From assembly GCA_019690095.1 (NCBI GenBank), contig JADGGD010000005.1:1-63335 (forward strand): a DNA stretch of 63,335 bases, written 5' to 3'. Under the pieces are notes generated by a model that was not told the DNA's origin, made no database searches, and saw nothing but the letters and a program-made list of their open reading frames with translations. Origin of the DNA: Chloroflexota bacterium. GTDB taxonomy: Bacteria > Chloroflexota > UBA6077 > FW602-bin22 > CADDYW01. Made by a program: the position numbers and the translations under genes. The number at the start of each line of letters is the position of its first letter. Positions within the stretch are counted from its first letter, which is position 1. Below are positions 52,055 through 62,251 of this stretch, in pieces.

Positions 52055-55000
52055 TCTGCACGGTGGCGAGGATAATGCGATCCCCCAGGTTACGGCCGTC
52101 TGGTCCGTGGATCGGTAGGCGGGCCCCGGTGGTTGGATCGTACATACCGACCTCGAGACGGTAGAGGCCAGGCCGTGCGCCGCTCCGGATGATCAGCTCA
52201 TAACGGTCCACGATGTATTCACCAGCGATCCAGCCGGTGGTCGGGGCCTGTCCGCCGCCGGGTGGATGATCCTGCTGAGCCCAGATGAGATCCTGACTAT
52301 CGAGCAGGTGGGTGAAGACGGTGTAGCTGGTTGCGCCGGAGTTGCCCAGGGCATTCCAGTAGAGGGTAAGGGACAGGTGATCACCCGGGCGGGCCGACGT
52401 CGTGCTCAGATCGAAACCCACAAGATGGGCAAATGACCCGATCAGCCAGTTTCCAGGGTGGCCAATACCAGCCGGGGGTGTTCGATCTACGGGGCGTCCG
52501 AGGATGGTCACTGTCCCCAGCTCCGCGGACGGTGCATTTGCGCTGGCCGTGTTGGCCGATGCGGCCATCTCCAGGCGTGCGACCAGCGCTGCCGTTCCCG
52601 GCGGAGCGTCGGGAGGAAGTGTGAAGCGATGCTTGTCCACAACGACCTCGCCTGCCTGCCATGAGGTGGTCGAGTACGTGCCCGCAGCCGGGGGCTCGTC
52701 GACCACGGTCCGCTGGTACGGGCCATCTCGGAGATCAACGCGCACGCGGTAGGCGGGCAGGCTGCCTCGCAGTGCCTGCCACCACAGGGTAAGCTCGACA
52801 GTCCCACCGGGCGGAGCGCTCGGCGTATCGACCGAGGCTCCCAGGAGGCGGATGCCGTCGGCCATGGCCGCATCGAGGGGATGGGGAATGCTGAGGTCAG
52901 CCGGGTTCACGGGGGCAGTCGGCCGAGAGACGGAGATCGTCGCGATGCGCGCCGACGTACCGACCGGGATGCGGCCCTGCTCGAGGACGTCGAGATCGCG
53001 GTGATCCTCCTGGGCGTAAACGCCAATCTCCAGGGCGTACGTGCCGGGAGGCGTACCGGCGGGAACCTGGAAATCAAGAGAGCCTGTCACGACATCGCCG
53101 GCCCGCCAGTTCATCGTAGGGTAGGTGTCAGCGGCCGGCCGCCGGTCCTGCCGCCAGTAATAGAACCGACCATCGGTCAGGCGGAGTGACACGATGTAAT
53201 CTTTGGTCAGCGGCTCCAGGGCGCTCCAGTAGAGGGTGATCTCACCGGACGTCCCGGCTGCCAGTGCCGCGCGTGGTAGATCGTAGCCGAGCAGGCGCAA
53301 GCGGCCGCCAAAATCGACCGGACTGGGATGATCGGGCGTCGTGCGTACGGTGAAGTGTGGCGGATGATCGATCTGATAGAGCTGAAGTTCCAGGCCGGTG
53401 AACTGTCGTCCCACCGGAAGCTGTGGGTAAGCACTCTGGAGCGACCGGCGCACGTAGCCGGTCGGATCTGCCCAGTCAGCATTCCATAAGAGGAACCAGG
53501 CGCGCCGATGCCCGGCCAGAATCTGGTTCAGAGCGCGGGCCGCGCCCTGAACATCGGTCCCCGGCTGCAGTGCCGCCCATGGAATCCCCTTTCGGTCATA
53601 ATATTCGAATGCCTGGTAGGTATCCATCATCAGGACGACGATATCGCCTGGCTCGTAATGCTGTTCGATGTAGCTGACGGCAGCGCGATTATCATCCTTG
53701 CGGTAACCAGGACCGTAGTACACCTGCCAGAGCTGGGAGAGTGAGGTTGCGAGCAGGACGCCCGCGAGCGCGGCCGGCGGCATGCCCGCGGCGATCCGGA
53801 CCGGGATACTGCGGACACGGCGGATCGCCAGGAACCATTCCACGATGATGAAGGCGAGAATGAGGTAGAACGGCGGCGCGATAGTGATCAGATAGCGCTC
53901 GGTGAACTTCGGGTTTCGCGCAAGGATCGCGTACAGTGCGACAAAGGGAATGACGGTATACCCTAACAGGTAAACGGCGGCCCGCCCACGCCGGAGCGCC
54001 TGACGGCCAAGACTGACGACGCCTACGGTCAGCAGGAGGACTGCCGCGAGACTGACGAAGGGGTGATGTGCCAGGGCAGGGTACTGACCGATGGTAAACG
54101 CTGCAAACACGTGCTCGGCGACGTAGGAGAGCGAGAGCTCACCCTTCCAGAAGTCCGGCACCTGGAAGAGACGCTGCATCTGCAGATAGGCGGCAGGGAG
54201 CCAGGGCAGGTACAACAGCCCCACGCCGGCAATGCCGAGGAGACCTCGTCGAGCCTGTTTCTCTCCCCGAGCAATCAGCCCGATCAGATAGAGGGCATGG
54301 AAGGCGATCACCAGGCCGCCAAAATACTGGGTGTACAGCGCGGCCGTAGCACAGATCAGGTACAGCAGCCACCAGCGCCCACCCTCTTTGAGCGCGCGCC
54401 AGAGGGCATAGGTTGACAGCACCCCGAATGTGGCCAGGGCGCCGTACATCCGCGCCTCCTGGGAGTAGTAGACCAGAAAAGGCGAGAGGGTGACCATGAG
54501 AGCGGCCAGAAGTCCAATCGCGAGGCCGCGGGCCGCTTCCAGGCGGCCGCCGCCTGTCCCATCCCGGCGGAACAGGGCCCGACCGAGGACGAACGTCCCG
54601 GGAAGAGTGGGCATACCGAGGAGGAGTGACAGGTAGCGGACCGCGAACTCGCTTTGCCCGACAAGGGCCATCCACCCGTGGAGGAGCAGATAATAGAGAG
54701 GCGGATGCAGATCCTGATAGACCAGCGTGGTGATGAGGCGGGGCAGGGGACGCGCCGCGAAGATAACGCTCAGTGCCTCGTCCAACCAGAGGCTCTGGGC
54801 CCCGATCTGCCAGACCCGGGCGGCATCCCCGAGCGCTACCAGGAGGACCGCGATCCAGAACGCGCGCGCTGTATCACGCCGCAGCGCGCAGGCGTCGCTC
54901 TTCGCCGCTGACGTCGTGCCCTCTGCGGCAGGCCTTGCATCGCGCCGCGCCTCGCTCACGCGCGGAACCGGATCGGTAACCATCTCCTGTCTCTCGCCAC

Positions 55001-55085
55001 GTCGGCGATTATACCTGCTGCCCGGCTCCCCCGGCCCGGTCGCCGGCACCGCGTCCGATGATCGTCGGGGGTGATCTATGCTCAC
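52047..55085 (-). CDS. GT39/ArnT-like membrane glycosyltransferase with three beta-sandwich repeats
   Basis: 1012 residues from GTG 55085, which overlaps the upstream stop as GTGA; ATG 54983 is the alternative. About eleven membrane segments follow the catalytic loop motifs LWLDEALS and DLHPPLYYLLLHG, which fit GT-C enzymes that use polyprenyl-linked sugars. The last roughly 430 residues are three related beta-sandwich domains (starting near 578, 728 and 873), each with the pattern ITLYW.AL or LTLWWQAL and a GTYxLEIGVY-like end. These probably lie outside and bind glycans. It is coupled to a GT4 and a GT2 gene. Confidence 0.88.
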   Translation of the reverse strand: MSIDHPRRSSDAVPATGPGEPGSRYNRRRGERQEMVTDPVPRVSEARRDARPAAEGTTSAAKSDACALRRDTARAFWIAVLLVALGDAARVWQIGAQSLWLDEALSVIFAARPLPRLITTLVYQDLHPPLYYLLLHGWMALVGQSEFAVRYLSLLLGMPTLPGTFVLGRALFRRDGTGGGRLEAARGLAIGLLAALMVTLSPFLVYYSQEARMYGALATFGVLSTYALWRALKEGGRWWLLYLICATAALYTQYFGGLVIAFHALYLIGLIARGEKQARRGLLGIAGVGLLYLPWLPAAYLQMQRLFQVPDFWKGELSLSYVAEHVFAAFTIGQYPALAHHPFVSLAAVLLLTVGVVSLGRQALRRGRAAVYLLGYTVIPFVALYAILARNPKFTERYLITIAPPFYLILAFIIVEWFLAIRRVRSIPVRIAAGMPPAALAGVLLATSLSQLWQVYYGPGYRKDDNRAAVSYIEQHYEPGDIVVLMMDTYQAFEYYDRKGIPWAALQPGTDVQGAARALNQILAGHRRAWFLLWNADWADPTGYVRRSLQSAYPQLPVGRQFTGLELQLYQIDHPPHFTVRTTPDHPSPVDFGGRLRLLGYDLPRAALAAGTSGEITLYWSALEPLTKDYIVSLRLTDGRFYYWRQDRRPAADTYPTMNWRAGDVVTGSLDFQVPAGTPPGTYALEIGVYAQEDHRDLDVLEQGRIPVGTSARIATISVSRPTAPVNPADLSIPHPLDAAMADGIRLLGASVDTPSAPPGGTVELTLWWQALRGSLPAYRVRVDLRDGPYQRTVVDEPPAAGTYSTTSWQAGEVVVDKHRFTLPPDAPPGTAALVARLEMAASANTASANAPSAELGTVTILGRPVDRTPPAGIGHPGNWLIGSFAHLVGFDLSTTSARPGDHLSLTLYWNALGNSGATSYTVFTHLLDSQDLIWAQQDHPPGGGQAPTTGWIAGEYIVDRYELIIRSGARPGLYRLEVGMYDPTTGARLPIHGPDGRNLGDRIILATVQIR

Positions 55086-56296
55086 GGCCTGGATCCCGAT
55101 GATGCAGCCAGCTCTCGGTACATCTTGAGAGTGGCTCGCGCGATCTCCTCCCAGTCGAAGTACGGGGCCAGCCGAGCGGCTCCAGCCGCCAGATGTCTGC
55201 GCAACTCGGGACGAGCGATCAGGAGATCGATCGCCCCGGCCAGCGCCCGCGCATCTCCGGGGGGAACGAGGAGCGCATTCTCTCCGTCCACGAGCGAGGG
55301 CAGAGGTGGGAGGGCTACCCGGGGCCGCGTTGTCACGATGGGCAGGTGATTCACGATCGCGGCAATCAATGTGCCGTGCCGCAGCGACGCTCCTTCAGCA
55401 AATGGAAGGACGCTGACATCCGCCGCGGCAAGACAGGCGGCAACACACCGTGCCGGCAGGAAGCCCGTCCAGGTCACCCGTTCGCGTACGGCAGGATCGG
55501 CAAGCCGCTGTCGGATGCTCGCCACGTAGGGAGGATCGTCCTTCCCGTGGTCCCTGGCCGGGGCGCCGAGCATCAGCAGATGGACCGGCCGTTTGTCCTG
55601 GACCAGGCGGACGAATGCCTCAGCGAGCGTTTCGAGCCCCTTGGAAGGGTGCAGAAAACCGAAGTAGACCAGGAGCAGATCGGCATCCGGGACGCCGAGC
55701 TGGCGGCGCCGAGCAGTCCGCTCCTGCTCGGTCAGCGGCCGGGATGGAATGTTGCTGCCGATCGGAATCGCGTACAGAGGACGTTTACCCCAGCCAAGGG
55801 CAGTCCGGGTGCCGCCCTGTCCTCTCGTCACCCGGGCCAGGTCATCCGCGTTCGTCACGACAACGGCATCAGCCCCGGCCGCAAGCGCGTGCGTCGCCGC
55901 GTGGCGGGCAGCCCCGAGCTTGGGGAGGATGTAGGGCTCCTTGAGGTCGTGAAAAGTCACTACGATCCGCGGCCGGGACGATCGGAGGCGCAGGATCCAC
56001 GGAAAGAGGTTTACCCCAAGGCGCATATCAAAGGCGCCCGTCTGATACTGGATGTGGACAACATCGGGTGCGATCTCACTGATCACGCGACCGATCGCGC
56101 TCCAGGCCGGGAATCCCCAGCTCGTGACGACCGGTCGCACCGGGACCGGTTCCTCCGGCCGCGTCTCCACCTGCGATGAGGTAACGACGGTGACCTCCAC
56201 GTCCAGACGTGCAAGGGCCTGGCCCAGGAGCGATGTATAGTCGCCGACCCCTCCGCGCATCGGAGGGTACTCACCGGTGACCAGTATCACGCGCAC
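55082..56296 (-). CDS. Glycosyltransferase family 4
   Basis: A 404-residue GT-B enzyme. The N-terminal domain has TGEYPPMRGGVGDYTSLLGQAL and the C-terminal domain LLVYFGFLHPSKGLETLAEAF and VLPFAEGASLRHGTLIAAI, the latter carrying the donor site. It transfers sugar from a nucleotide donor at the cytoplasmic face. It overlaps the GT2 gene upstream by 10 nt and the GT39 gene downstream by 4 nt. Confidence 0.9.
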   Translation of the reverse strand: MRVILVTGEYPPMRGGVGDYTSLLGQALARLDVEVTVVTSSQVETRPEEPVPVRPVVTSWGFPAWSAIGRVISEIAPDVVHIQYQTGAFDMRLGVNLFPWILRLRSSRPRIVVTFHDLKEPYILPKLGAARHAATHALAAGADAVVVTNADDLARVTRGQGGTRTALGWGKRPLYAIPIGSNIPSRPLTEQERTARRRQLGVPDADLLLVYFGFLHPSKGLETLAEAFVRLVQDKRPVHLLMLGAPARDHGKDDPPYVASIRQRLADPAVRERVTWTGFLPARCVAACLAAADVSVLPFAEGASLRHGTLIAAIVNHLPIVTTRPRVALPPLPSLVDGENALLVPPGDARALAGAIDLLIARPELRRHLAAGAARLAPYFDWEEIARATLKMYRELAASSGSRP

Positions 56297-57270
56297 GGCC
56301 GGCGGCTCCTGGTTTCCGGAGCAGAAGAGAGGGTGAACCCCTTCAGGTGCCGTGCCTGATACCGCGCAACGGCGAACAGAGCCCGCATCCTCTGCCAGCG
56401 CAACGACGGTCGGTGGAGCACCGCGAGCTTCGCCATCTCGATCCCCAGCTCGGCCAGGGTGCTGGCGAGCAGAAACAATCGAAGGGCACGTCCGACCGCC
56501 GGTCCATAGTACTTCTCGAAGTAGCGAGCCTTGCTCTCGTTGAACCGTTGTGCTCGCAGGATGGTATTCTGCTCACTACTTCGCCCTTCATGATGGACAA
56601 CGGTCGCACCAGGGAGGTAGACAATCTTCCAGCCGTGGGCTCGGAGACGGCGGCACAGGTCGAGCTCCTCTGAGTACATGAAGAACCGCTCATCGAAGCC
56701 GCCGACCCGGTCAATGACCGTGCGGCGTGCCAGGAGGCAGGCCCCGACAAGCCAGTCCACCTCCTGGGTCCGATCGTCCGAGCAATCCTCCAGATAGTAC
56801 CGACGGAGGGCAGGCCAGCCGTTCCACAGCCGCTGGAGCACCGTGCTTTCGACGAGCGCCGTCATCAGGGTCGGGAACCGACGGCGGGATGACTGCGCCC
56901 GGCCGTCGGCATAGAGGAGACGGGGTCCCACTATTCCGACATCGGGGTGCGTCTCGAGGTATTCAAGAAGGGTAGTCAGCGCGCCGGGGCGGACCTCGGT
57001 ATCCGGATTGAGGAAGAGGACTGCCATCCCCCGTGCTGATTGGAGGGCCTGGTTATTGGCCGCACCAAAACCCGGATTCGTGCCATTGGCGATCACGGTG
57101 ACGCGCGGGAAGAGGCGCCGAATGGCTTCCACAGTGCCATCGCTCGAGCCGTTGTCGACGACGATCACCTCGATGGCCCGTCCCGGAGCGGCCTGCTCAA
57201 GAGAAGAGAGGCAGCGCATCAGAAAGTCGCGCACATTGTAGGAGACGATGATAACAGTGGCATCGGTCAT
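56287..57270 (-). CDS. Glycosyltransferase family 2, rhamnosyltransferase-like
   Basis: A 327-residue GT-A enzyme. VIIVSYNVRDFLMRCLSSL opens the nucleotide-sugar domain, VVDNGSSDGT holds the donor-binding Asp, FLNPDTEV is the metal-binding DxD-like site and FDERFFMYSEELDLCRRLRAHG the acceptor side. This pattern is common in O-antigen and rhamnan chain extenders. A link with the GDP-6-deoxymannose pathway 36 kb away is possible but not shown. It heads the three-gene glycosyltransferase run. Confidence 0.9.
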   Translation of the reverse strand: MTDATVIIVSYNVRDFLMRCLSSLEQAAPGRAIEVIVVDNGSSDGTVEAIRRLFPRVTVIANGTNPGFGAANNQALQSARGMAVLFLNPDTEVRPGALTTLLEYLETHPDVGIVGPRLLYADGRAQSSRRRFPTLMTALVESTVLQRLWNGWPALRRYYLEDCSDDRTQEVDWLVGACLLARRTVIDRVGGFDERFFMYSEELDLCRRLRAHGWKIVYLPGATVVHHEGRSSEQNTILRAQRFNESKARYFEKYYGPAVGRALRLFLLASTLAELGIEMAKLAVLHRPSLRWQRMRALFAVARYQARHLKGFTLSSAPETRSRRPCA

Positions 57271-57421
57271 CGGGCGCGATTGTACATCGGTGATGAAGGT
57301 CCTGGCCAGGGTAAGCAGGCGAAGAGAGTGGCCCGCGTCTTGCGAGCCCGGCCGCTCGCGGCTATACTTGGAATCGCCCGCGGTCGGACCCTCGGTGATG
57401 TCAGGAGAGGGGGAAAATATC

Positions 57422-58282
57422 GTGGCAGAGCCTCTGGTCTATCTCAACGGCGAGTTTCTACCCTACGAGGCCGCACGGATCCCGGTGGAGGATCGCGGCC
57501 TCCAGTTCGCCGACGGCGTCTATGAGGTTGTTCGCTACTACGACGGCCGTCCCTTCCGCATGCAGCAGCACCTCGCGCGATTGGTTCGGTCTGCCGCGGG
57601 CATCGAGCTGCCCCTCCCACCGATCGAGGAGATCCGGCAGGCGATGGATGCCCTGGTCGAGCGGCAGGGACTGCGAGATGCTACGGTTTACCTGCAGGTG
57701 ACGCGCGGCACAGCGCCACGAGCTCACGGCCTGCTCCCGGATCCGACGCCGACGGTGATCGCGATCGCCCGTCCGGCCCGCGTTATTCGACCTCGCCCAC
57801 CGCTGCGGGTTGTCACGATGAGTGATGATCGCTGGGCGCGGTGCTACCTCAAGACAACCGCACTGCTTCCCAATGCGCTGGCGCGCGAGCGCGCCCGGCG
57901 CCTCGGTGCCGATGACGCGATCTTCGTGCGCGATGGCTTTATCATGGAGGCAACGGCGGCGAATGTCTTCCTGGTAATGAAGGACCGCCTGCTCACCCCT
58001 CTCCTCACCAACTACATCCTGGCTGGCATCACCCGCGAGGCAGTCCTCGAGCTTGCGGCCAGCGAGGGAATTCCTGCTTCCGAGGAACCGGTTCCGGCGC
58101 ATCTGATCTACCAGGCAGACGAGGTATTCATTACCGGCACGAACAGCGAACTCGGGCCGGTCGTTGCCGTCGACGGCCGGACGATCGGGACTGGTCAGCC
58201 GGGGCCGATCTTCCTGCGGCTTCTCGCGGCGTTCGACGTCGCCGTGCACGGTGCCCAACCGGTCGGAACCGGGCCAGCCTAG
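57422..58282 (+). CDS. Class IV aminotransferase (D-amino-acid transaminase-like)
   Basis: A 286-residue PLP enzyme of fold type IV. The N-terminus PLVYLNGEFLPYEAARIPVEDRGLQFADGVYEVVRYY, the lysine in CYLKTTALLPNALARERA and the late EATAANVFLV and ITGTNSELGPVVAVDG are typical of D-alanine/branched-chain transaminases; length and N-terminus favour the D-amino-acid type. It would supply D-alanine or D-glutamate for peptidoglycan. GTG 57422 follows AGGAGAGGGG at good spacing. Confidence 0.9.
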   Translation: MAEPLVYLNGEFLPYEAARIPVEDRGLQFADGVYEVVRYYDGRPFRMQQHLARLVRSAAGIELPLPPIEEIRQAMDALVERQGLRDATVYLQVTRGTAPRAHGLLPDPTPTVIAIARPARVIRPRPPLRVVTMSDDRWARCYLKTTALLPNALARERARRLGADDAIFVRDGFIMEATAANVFLVMKDRLLTPLLTNYILAGITREAVLELAASEGIPASEEPVPAHLIYQADEVFITGTNSELGPVVAVDGRTIGTGQPGPIFLRLLAAFDVAVHGAQPVGTGPA

Positions 58283-60629
58283 CGGCCGGACGCGCGCGCG
58301 CCGGCCATGGCGGACGGCATGGCGGCGCGGCATTGCCCCGCTTCAGACCCTGCCCTGGCGCCGCGGAGCGGCCCTGGCAGTGGCCGTCCTGTTGGATCTC
58401 GCGGCACTGCTCGTGGTCAGCAGCCTGGTTCCGCTCTTCTACTGGCGTATCCTGACCTCCAGCCCCGATGACGCCGCGACATTTCTGCCCGGCGATTTCA
58501 CCGAGCTTCACTATCCCTACCGTCGGTGGGTAGCTTACCAGATCGCCCGTGGTGAACCGGCCTGGTGGGATCCGTACGTCTCGGCCGGTCAGTCGGCGGT
58601 CGGCGACATCCAGTACCATGTGTTCTATCCGCCGGATGACTGGCTGGCACGATGGGCAGGTGCGGCTTTCCCAGTGCGTGCCTATGAGCTCGGTGTCGTT
58701 GCGCACGTGGCGCTGGCGGTGATCTTCACCTATCTGCTCGGCCGGCGGCTGTCGAAAAGTCGTCTCGGCGGCATGGTGGCCGCAGTGATCTTCGGGTTCG
58801 GCGGCTACCTCTCCGGGTTCCCCGTCCAACAGGTGATCATTCTCGAAGCAAGCGTCTGGCTTCCGTTTATCCTGCTGTGCATCGATATTGGGGCAGACCG
58901 GGGCCTGATATCAGCGTTTGTGGCGGGCGCGGTCGGTCTCGCCCTCGCCGCACTGGCGGGCCACCCTCAGACCCTGTTTTACGTCGCGGTGACGGCCGGC
59001 CTCTACCTCGCCTTCAAGGGGATCGCAGATAGGGGCCTCCGATGGGTGGTGATTCCCGGTGGACCGGTTCTATTTGGTGGAGGGCTAGGTCTGGCCGCTA
59101 TTGCGCTCGTTCCCGCGTACTTCCACCTCGGGCTCACTGACCGCACCGAGGTCGGCTATGCCTTCACTCGCTCCGGCTTTGCGCTCCACGAACTGCTCGG
59201 CCTGATCTTCCCGATCCAATACGGCGGTGCCGCGCTGTACAGCGGTGTTGTGTCGCTCCTTCTGGTGGTGGTGGGCCTGATGGGGTCAGAGCGGCGCGCT
59301 CAACGTCTTTTCTGGCTCGCCCTCGGGCTTATCGGGCTTCTGCTGTCTCTTGGCGGGGCGACCTTTCTGCAGGCTGTCCTGTACCTCGCCCTTGGAAGCC
59401 TGAAGTTTCGCGACTACGAGCGCTTTTCCCTGCTGGTCAGCCTGGCCGTGGCGATCCTGGCCGCGCACGGTATGGCCGAGGTGGTGAGCAAGCAAGATCT
59501 GCGACTCGGCTGGGTCCGGCGCGGCATCGGGGTGGCCGCCGCCGTGCTGATCGCCTTCCTGATCCTGTGTGCTCTGGCGTGGGGTGCGGCAGGCGACGCC
59601 ACCCGGGCCAGTGCCCTTCCGCTTCTTGACCGAGCTATCTTCACCGCCCTCGTGCTGGGTCTCGGGGCGGCGATTCTTCTCGGGCGCGAGCGGCGCGCCG
59701 TGCGCCCGCGGGTGGCGGGCTTCCTGCTGATGGCTGTCGTGACCTTCGACCTGTTCTCCACCAACTGGCAGGTCAGTCTGCAGGCCGGCGCACCCGAGGA
59801 TCTGTTCCCGACAACCCCCGTTGTCAACTACCTTTCCAGCTATACAACGGGCCTCTTCCGCATTGCCAGCGAGGGGCTTCTGCCCGGTGATGGGAATGCT
59901 GGCGCGCTCCTTCGCGTGCCGGATGTGGTCGGCAACAGTCCTCTCGATACGCGCCTGTATGCCGAGTTTACGCGCCAGGTTCCCGAGTGGACTCGCTGGC
60001 AGATTCTGAACGTGCGCTACGTCCTCACGCGCCGCCAGCTTCACGATCCACGCCTGCATCCGCTGCTGCAGGATAGCGGGACATACCTGTACGAGATAGA
60101 TTCGCGCCAGGCGTTACCCCGCGCGTATCTCGCGTACCACACTGTCCCGGTGCCGGATCACGCGACCGCCCTGGCACTCCTGCGGTCACTTGATCCCCGC
60201 GAGGTGACGGTCGTCGAGGGAACAGGGCTGGCATTGGACGCGCACCCGTCGACTGGCGACAGGGTGACGATCCCTCGCTACGATGCGAACGCCATGGCCG
60301 TTCAGGTGAGACTCGGAGAGACGGCCGTGCTGGTGGTCAGTGAAATCGACTATCCAGGCTGGACTGCTCGCCTGGATGGACATCCGGTCCCCATTCTCCG
60401 CGCGAATGGCGTTGTCCGCGCAGTTCTGGTTCCTCCGGGCGAGCATACGGTCGAGTTCCACTTCGAGCCGCCTGGCCTTTCGGAGGGCGAGGAGATCAGC
60501 ATGCGGACGGCCAGGATACTGGTTGCGCTGGTGTTGTTCGAGGTAGTACTGCGGCTGGTGCGCGGCGCGCCCCGCTGGTGGCAGAGTGCCGCCCGGACGG
60601 GCAGGTTGCTGGCACGGCGGACCGTTTAG
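58251..60629 (+). CDS. YfhO-like polytopic membrane protein
   Basis: About 792 residues with ten or more membrane segments ([38 protein letters not shown] and more) and a C-terminal soluble beta domain ending [15 protein letters not shown]. The [12 protein letters not shown] and [20 protein letters not shown] loops resemble YfhO proteins, which glycosylate lipoteichoic acid in Bacillus. It may be an envelope glycosyltransferase. The start is uncertain: GTG 58251 overlaps the aminotransferase by 32 nt; no start with a good ribosome site lies after 58282 before the first membrane helix. Confidence 0.75.
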   Translation: MPNRSEPGQPSGRTRARRPWRTAWRRGIAPLQTLPWRRGAALAVAVLLDLAALLVVSSLVPLFYWRILTSSPDDAATFLPGDFTELHYPYRRWVAYQIARGEPAWWDPYVSAGQSAVGDIQYHVFYPPDDWLARWAGAAFPVRAYELGVVAHVALAVIFTYLLGRRLSKSRLGGMVAAVIFGFGGYLSGFPVQQVIILEASVWLPFILLCIDIGADRGLISAFVAGAVGLALAALAGHPQTLFYVAVTAGLYLAFKGIADRGLRWVVIPGGPVLFGGGLGLAAIALVPAYFHLGLTDRTEVGYAFTRSGFALHELLGLIFPIQYGGAALYSGVVSLLLVVVGLMGSERRAQRLFWLALGLIGLLLSLGGATFLQAVLYLALGSLKFRDYERFSLLVSLAVAILAAHGMAEVVSKQDLRLGWVRRGIGVAAAVLIAFLILCALAWGAAGDATRASALPLLDRAIFTALVLGLGAAILLGRERRAVRPRVAGFLLMAVVTFDLFSTNWQVSLQAGAPEDLFPTTPVVNYLSSYTTGLFRIASEGLLPGDGNAGALLRVPDVVGNSPLDTRLYAEFTRQVPEWTRWQILNVRYVLTRRQLHDPRLHPLLQDSGTYLYEIDSRQALPRAYLAYHTVPVPDHATALALLRSLDPREVTVVEGTGLALDAHPSTGDRVTIPRYDANAMAVQVRLGETAVLVVSEIDYPGWTARLDGHPVPILRANGVVRAVLVPPGEHTVEFHFEPPGLSEGEEISMRTARILVALVLFEVVLRLVRGAPRWWQSAARTGRLLARRTV

Positions 60630-60656
60630 CGCCGGGAAGGCGCGGCCGGTCTCGGG

Positions 60657-60685
60657 TTGTACGGTCGTCGGCGGCATGCTACAAT
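60657..60685 (+). promoter_or_regulatory. Promoter of pdxS-pdxT
   Basis: TTGTAC (60657-60662), 17 bp, TACAAT (60680-60685), 57 bp before the pdxS GTG. Confidence 0.6.
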
Positions 60686-60741
60686 GGTACAGTGGCAATT
60701 TACCTGGAAGAACATGCACAGTATGTGTGGAGGGGTTCGTC

Positions 60742-61623
60742 GTGGACACCGGAACCTGGGTCGTCAAGAAGGGCCTCGCCGAGATGTTGAAGGGGGGCGT
60801 GATCATGGATGTGGTCACGCCGGAGCAGGCTCGGATTGCTGAGGAGGCCGGCGCCTGCGCGGTGATGGCGCTGGAGCGTGTTCCGGCTGACATTCGCGCG
60901 GCCGGGGGGGTCGCCCGGATGAGCGATCCCAAGCTGATTCGGGAGATCCAGGCAGCGGTGACGATTCCGGTCATGGCGAAGTGCCGGATCGGCCATTTCG
61001 TTGAGGCGCAGGTTCTGGAAGCGCTCAAGGTTGATTATATTGACGAGTCCGAGGTCCTGACGCCAGCAGACGAGACCCACCACATCAACAAGCACGCTTT
61101 CAAGGTTCCGTTCGTATGCGGGGCGCGGGATCTGGGCGAGGCACTGCGCCGGATCGCCGAGGGTGCGGCGATGATTCGCACGAAGGGCGAGGCGGGCACC
61201 GGCAATATCGTCGAGGCGGTTCGCCACATGCGCGCCGTTATGGACGGCATCCGGAAGCTGGTGAACATGCCGGAGGAGGAGCTGATGGCCGAGGCGAAGA
61301 ACCTCGGTGCTCCCTATGAGCTCGTCCTCGAGGTCCACCGCACGGGGAAGCTGCCGGTCGTCAACTTTGCGGCCGGTGGCATCGCCACGCCGGCCGATGC
61401 TGCCCTGATGATGCAGCTCGGTGCCGATGGAATCTTCGTCGGATCGGGGATCTTCAAGTCGTCGAACCCGGCGGCGCGGGCGCGCGCGATTGTCCAGGCC
61501 ACGACGCATTACAACAACCCGGAGATCATCGCCGAGGTCTCGGCGGGGATTGGCGAGCCCATGCGGGGGCTGGATATTGCGACCCTCCCGCGCGAGGAAC
61601 TCCTCGCAACACGCGGCTGGTAG
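60742..61623 (+). CDS. pdxS: Pyridoxal 5'-phosphate synthase lyase subunit
   Basis: A 293-residue beta/alpha barrel that makes PLP from ribose-5-phosphate, glyceraldehyde-3-phosphate and ammonia. Active-site lysines lie in GVIMDVV-adjacent LAEMLKGG and in [34 protein letters not shown] and [14 protein letters not shown] are fully conserved. The GTG at 60742 gives the usual 293 residues and follows GGAGGGG by 6 nt. Its product serves the PLP enzymes of this window (thrC, the aminotransferase). Confidence 0.97.
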   Translation: MDTGTWVVKKGLAEMLKGGVIMDVVTPEQARIAEEAGACAVMALERVPADIRAAGGVARMSDPKLIREIQAAVTIPVMAKCRIGHFVEAQVLEALKVDYIDESEVLTPADETHHINKHAFKVPFVCGARDLGEALRRIAEGAAMIRTKGEAGTGNIVEAVRHMRAVMDGIRKLVNMPEEELMAEAKNLGAPYELVLEVHRTGKLPVVNFAAGGIATPADAALMMQLGADGIFVGSGIFKSSNPAARARAIVQATTHYNNPEIIAEVSAGIGEPMRGLDIATLPREELLATRGW

Positions 61624-61644
61624 GTCAGGGGGCATAAATCGGAC

Positions 61645-62229
61645 GTGGTGATTGGCGTTCTGGCGCTTCAGGGAGACTTCCGCGAACACGGGCAGATGCT
61701 ACGGCGCATCGGGATCGATGCAATCGAGGTGCGCCTTCCTGCTGATCTGGCACGCGTTGACGGCCTGATCATCCCGGGGGGCGAGAGTACGACGATTGGG
61801 AAGCTCCTGGTACGCTTTGAGCTGATGGATCTGCTCCGCCAGCGGATCGCGGATGGCTTCCCGGTCTACGGCACGTGCGCGGGAGCGATCGTCCTATCAA
61901 ACCAGGTGCTCGATGCCGCGGCCGATCAGCCGGTGCTCGGAGTTCTGGATGTGGCGATTCGGCGGAACGCATTTGGACGTCAGGTTGATAGCTTCGAAGT
62001 TGACCTGCCGGTGCCGATCCTCGGCGATCCGCCGTTCCATGCGGTATTCATTCGAGCGCCGATCATCGAGCGCATCGGGCGCGGCGTAGAGCCCCTGGCG
62101 CGCCTGGACGATGGAACAATTGTGGCAGTCCAGCAGGGGCACCTGCTGGCAACCGCCTTTCATCCAGAGCTGACGACTGACGGGCGCTTCCATCAGCACT
62201 TTGCGGCAATCGTCGAGAGGTCGCGATGA
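61645..62229 (+). CDS. pdxT: Pyridoxal 5'-phosphate synthase glutaminase subunit
   Basis: A 194-residue class I glutaminase that feeds ammonia to PdxS. The catalytic triad is Cys in PVYGTCAGAIVLS and His and Glu in AFHPELTTD; IIPGGESTTIGKL is the conserved glutamine loop. GTG 61645 or the in-frame GTG at 61648 starts it, 21 bp after pdxS. Confidence 0.97.
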   Translation: MVIGVLALQGDFREHGQMLRRIGIDAIEVRLPADLARVDGLIIPGGESTTIGKLLVRFELMDLLRQRIADGFPVYGTCAGAIVLSNQVLDAAADQPVLGVLDVAIRRNAFGRQVDSFEVDLPVPILGDPPFHAVFIRAPIIERIGRGVEPLARLDDGTIVAVQQGHLLATAFHPELTTDGRFHQHFAAIVERSR

Positions 62230-62251
62230 GGCGCCCTGGTTGCGAGAGCCC

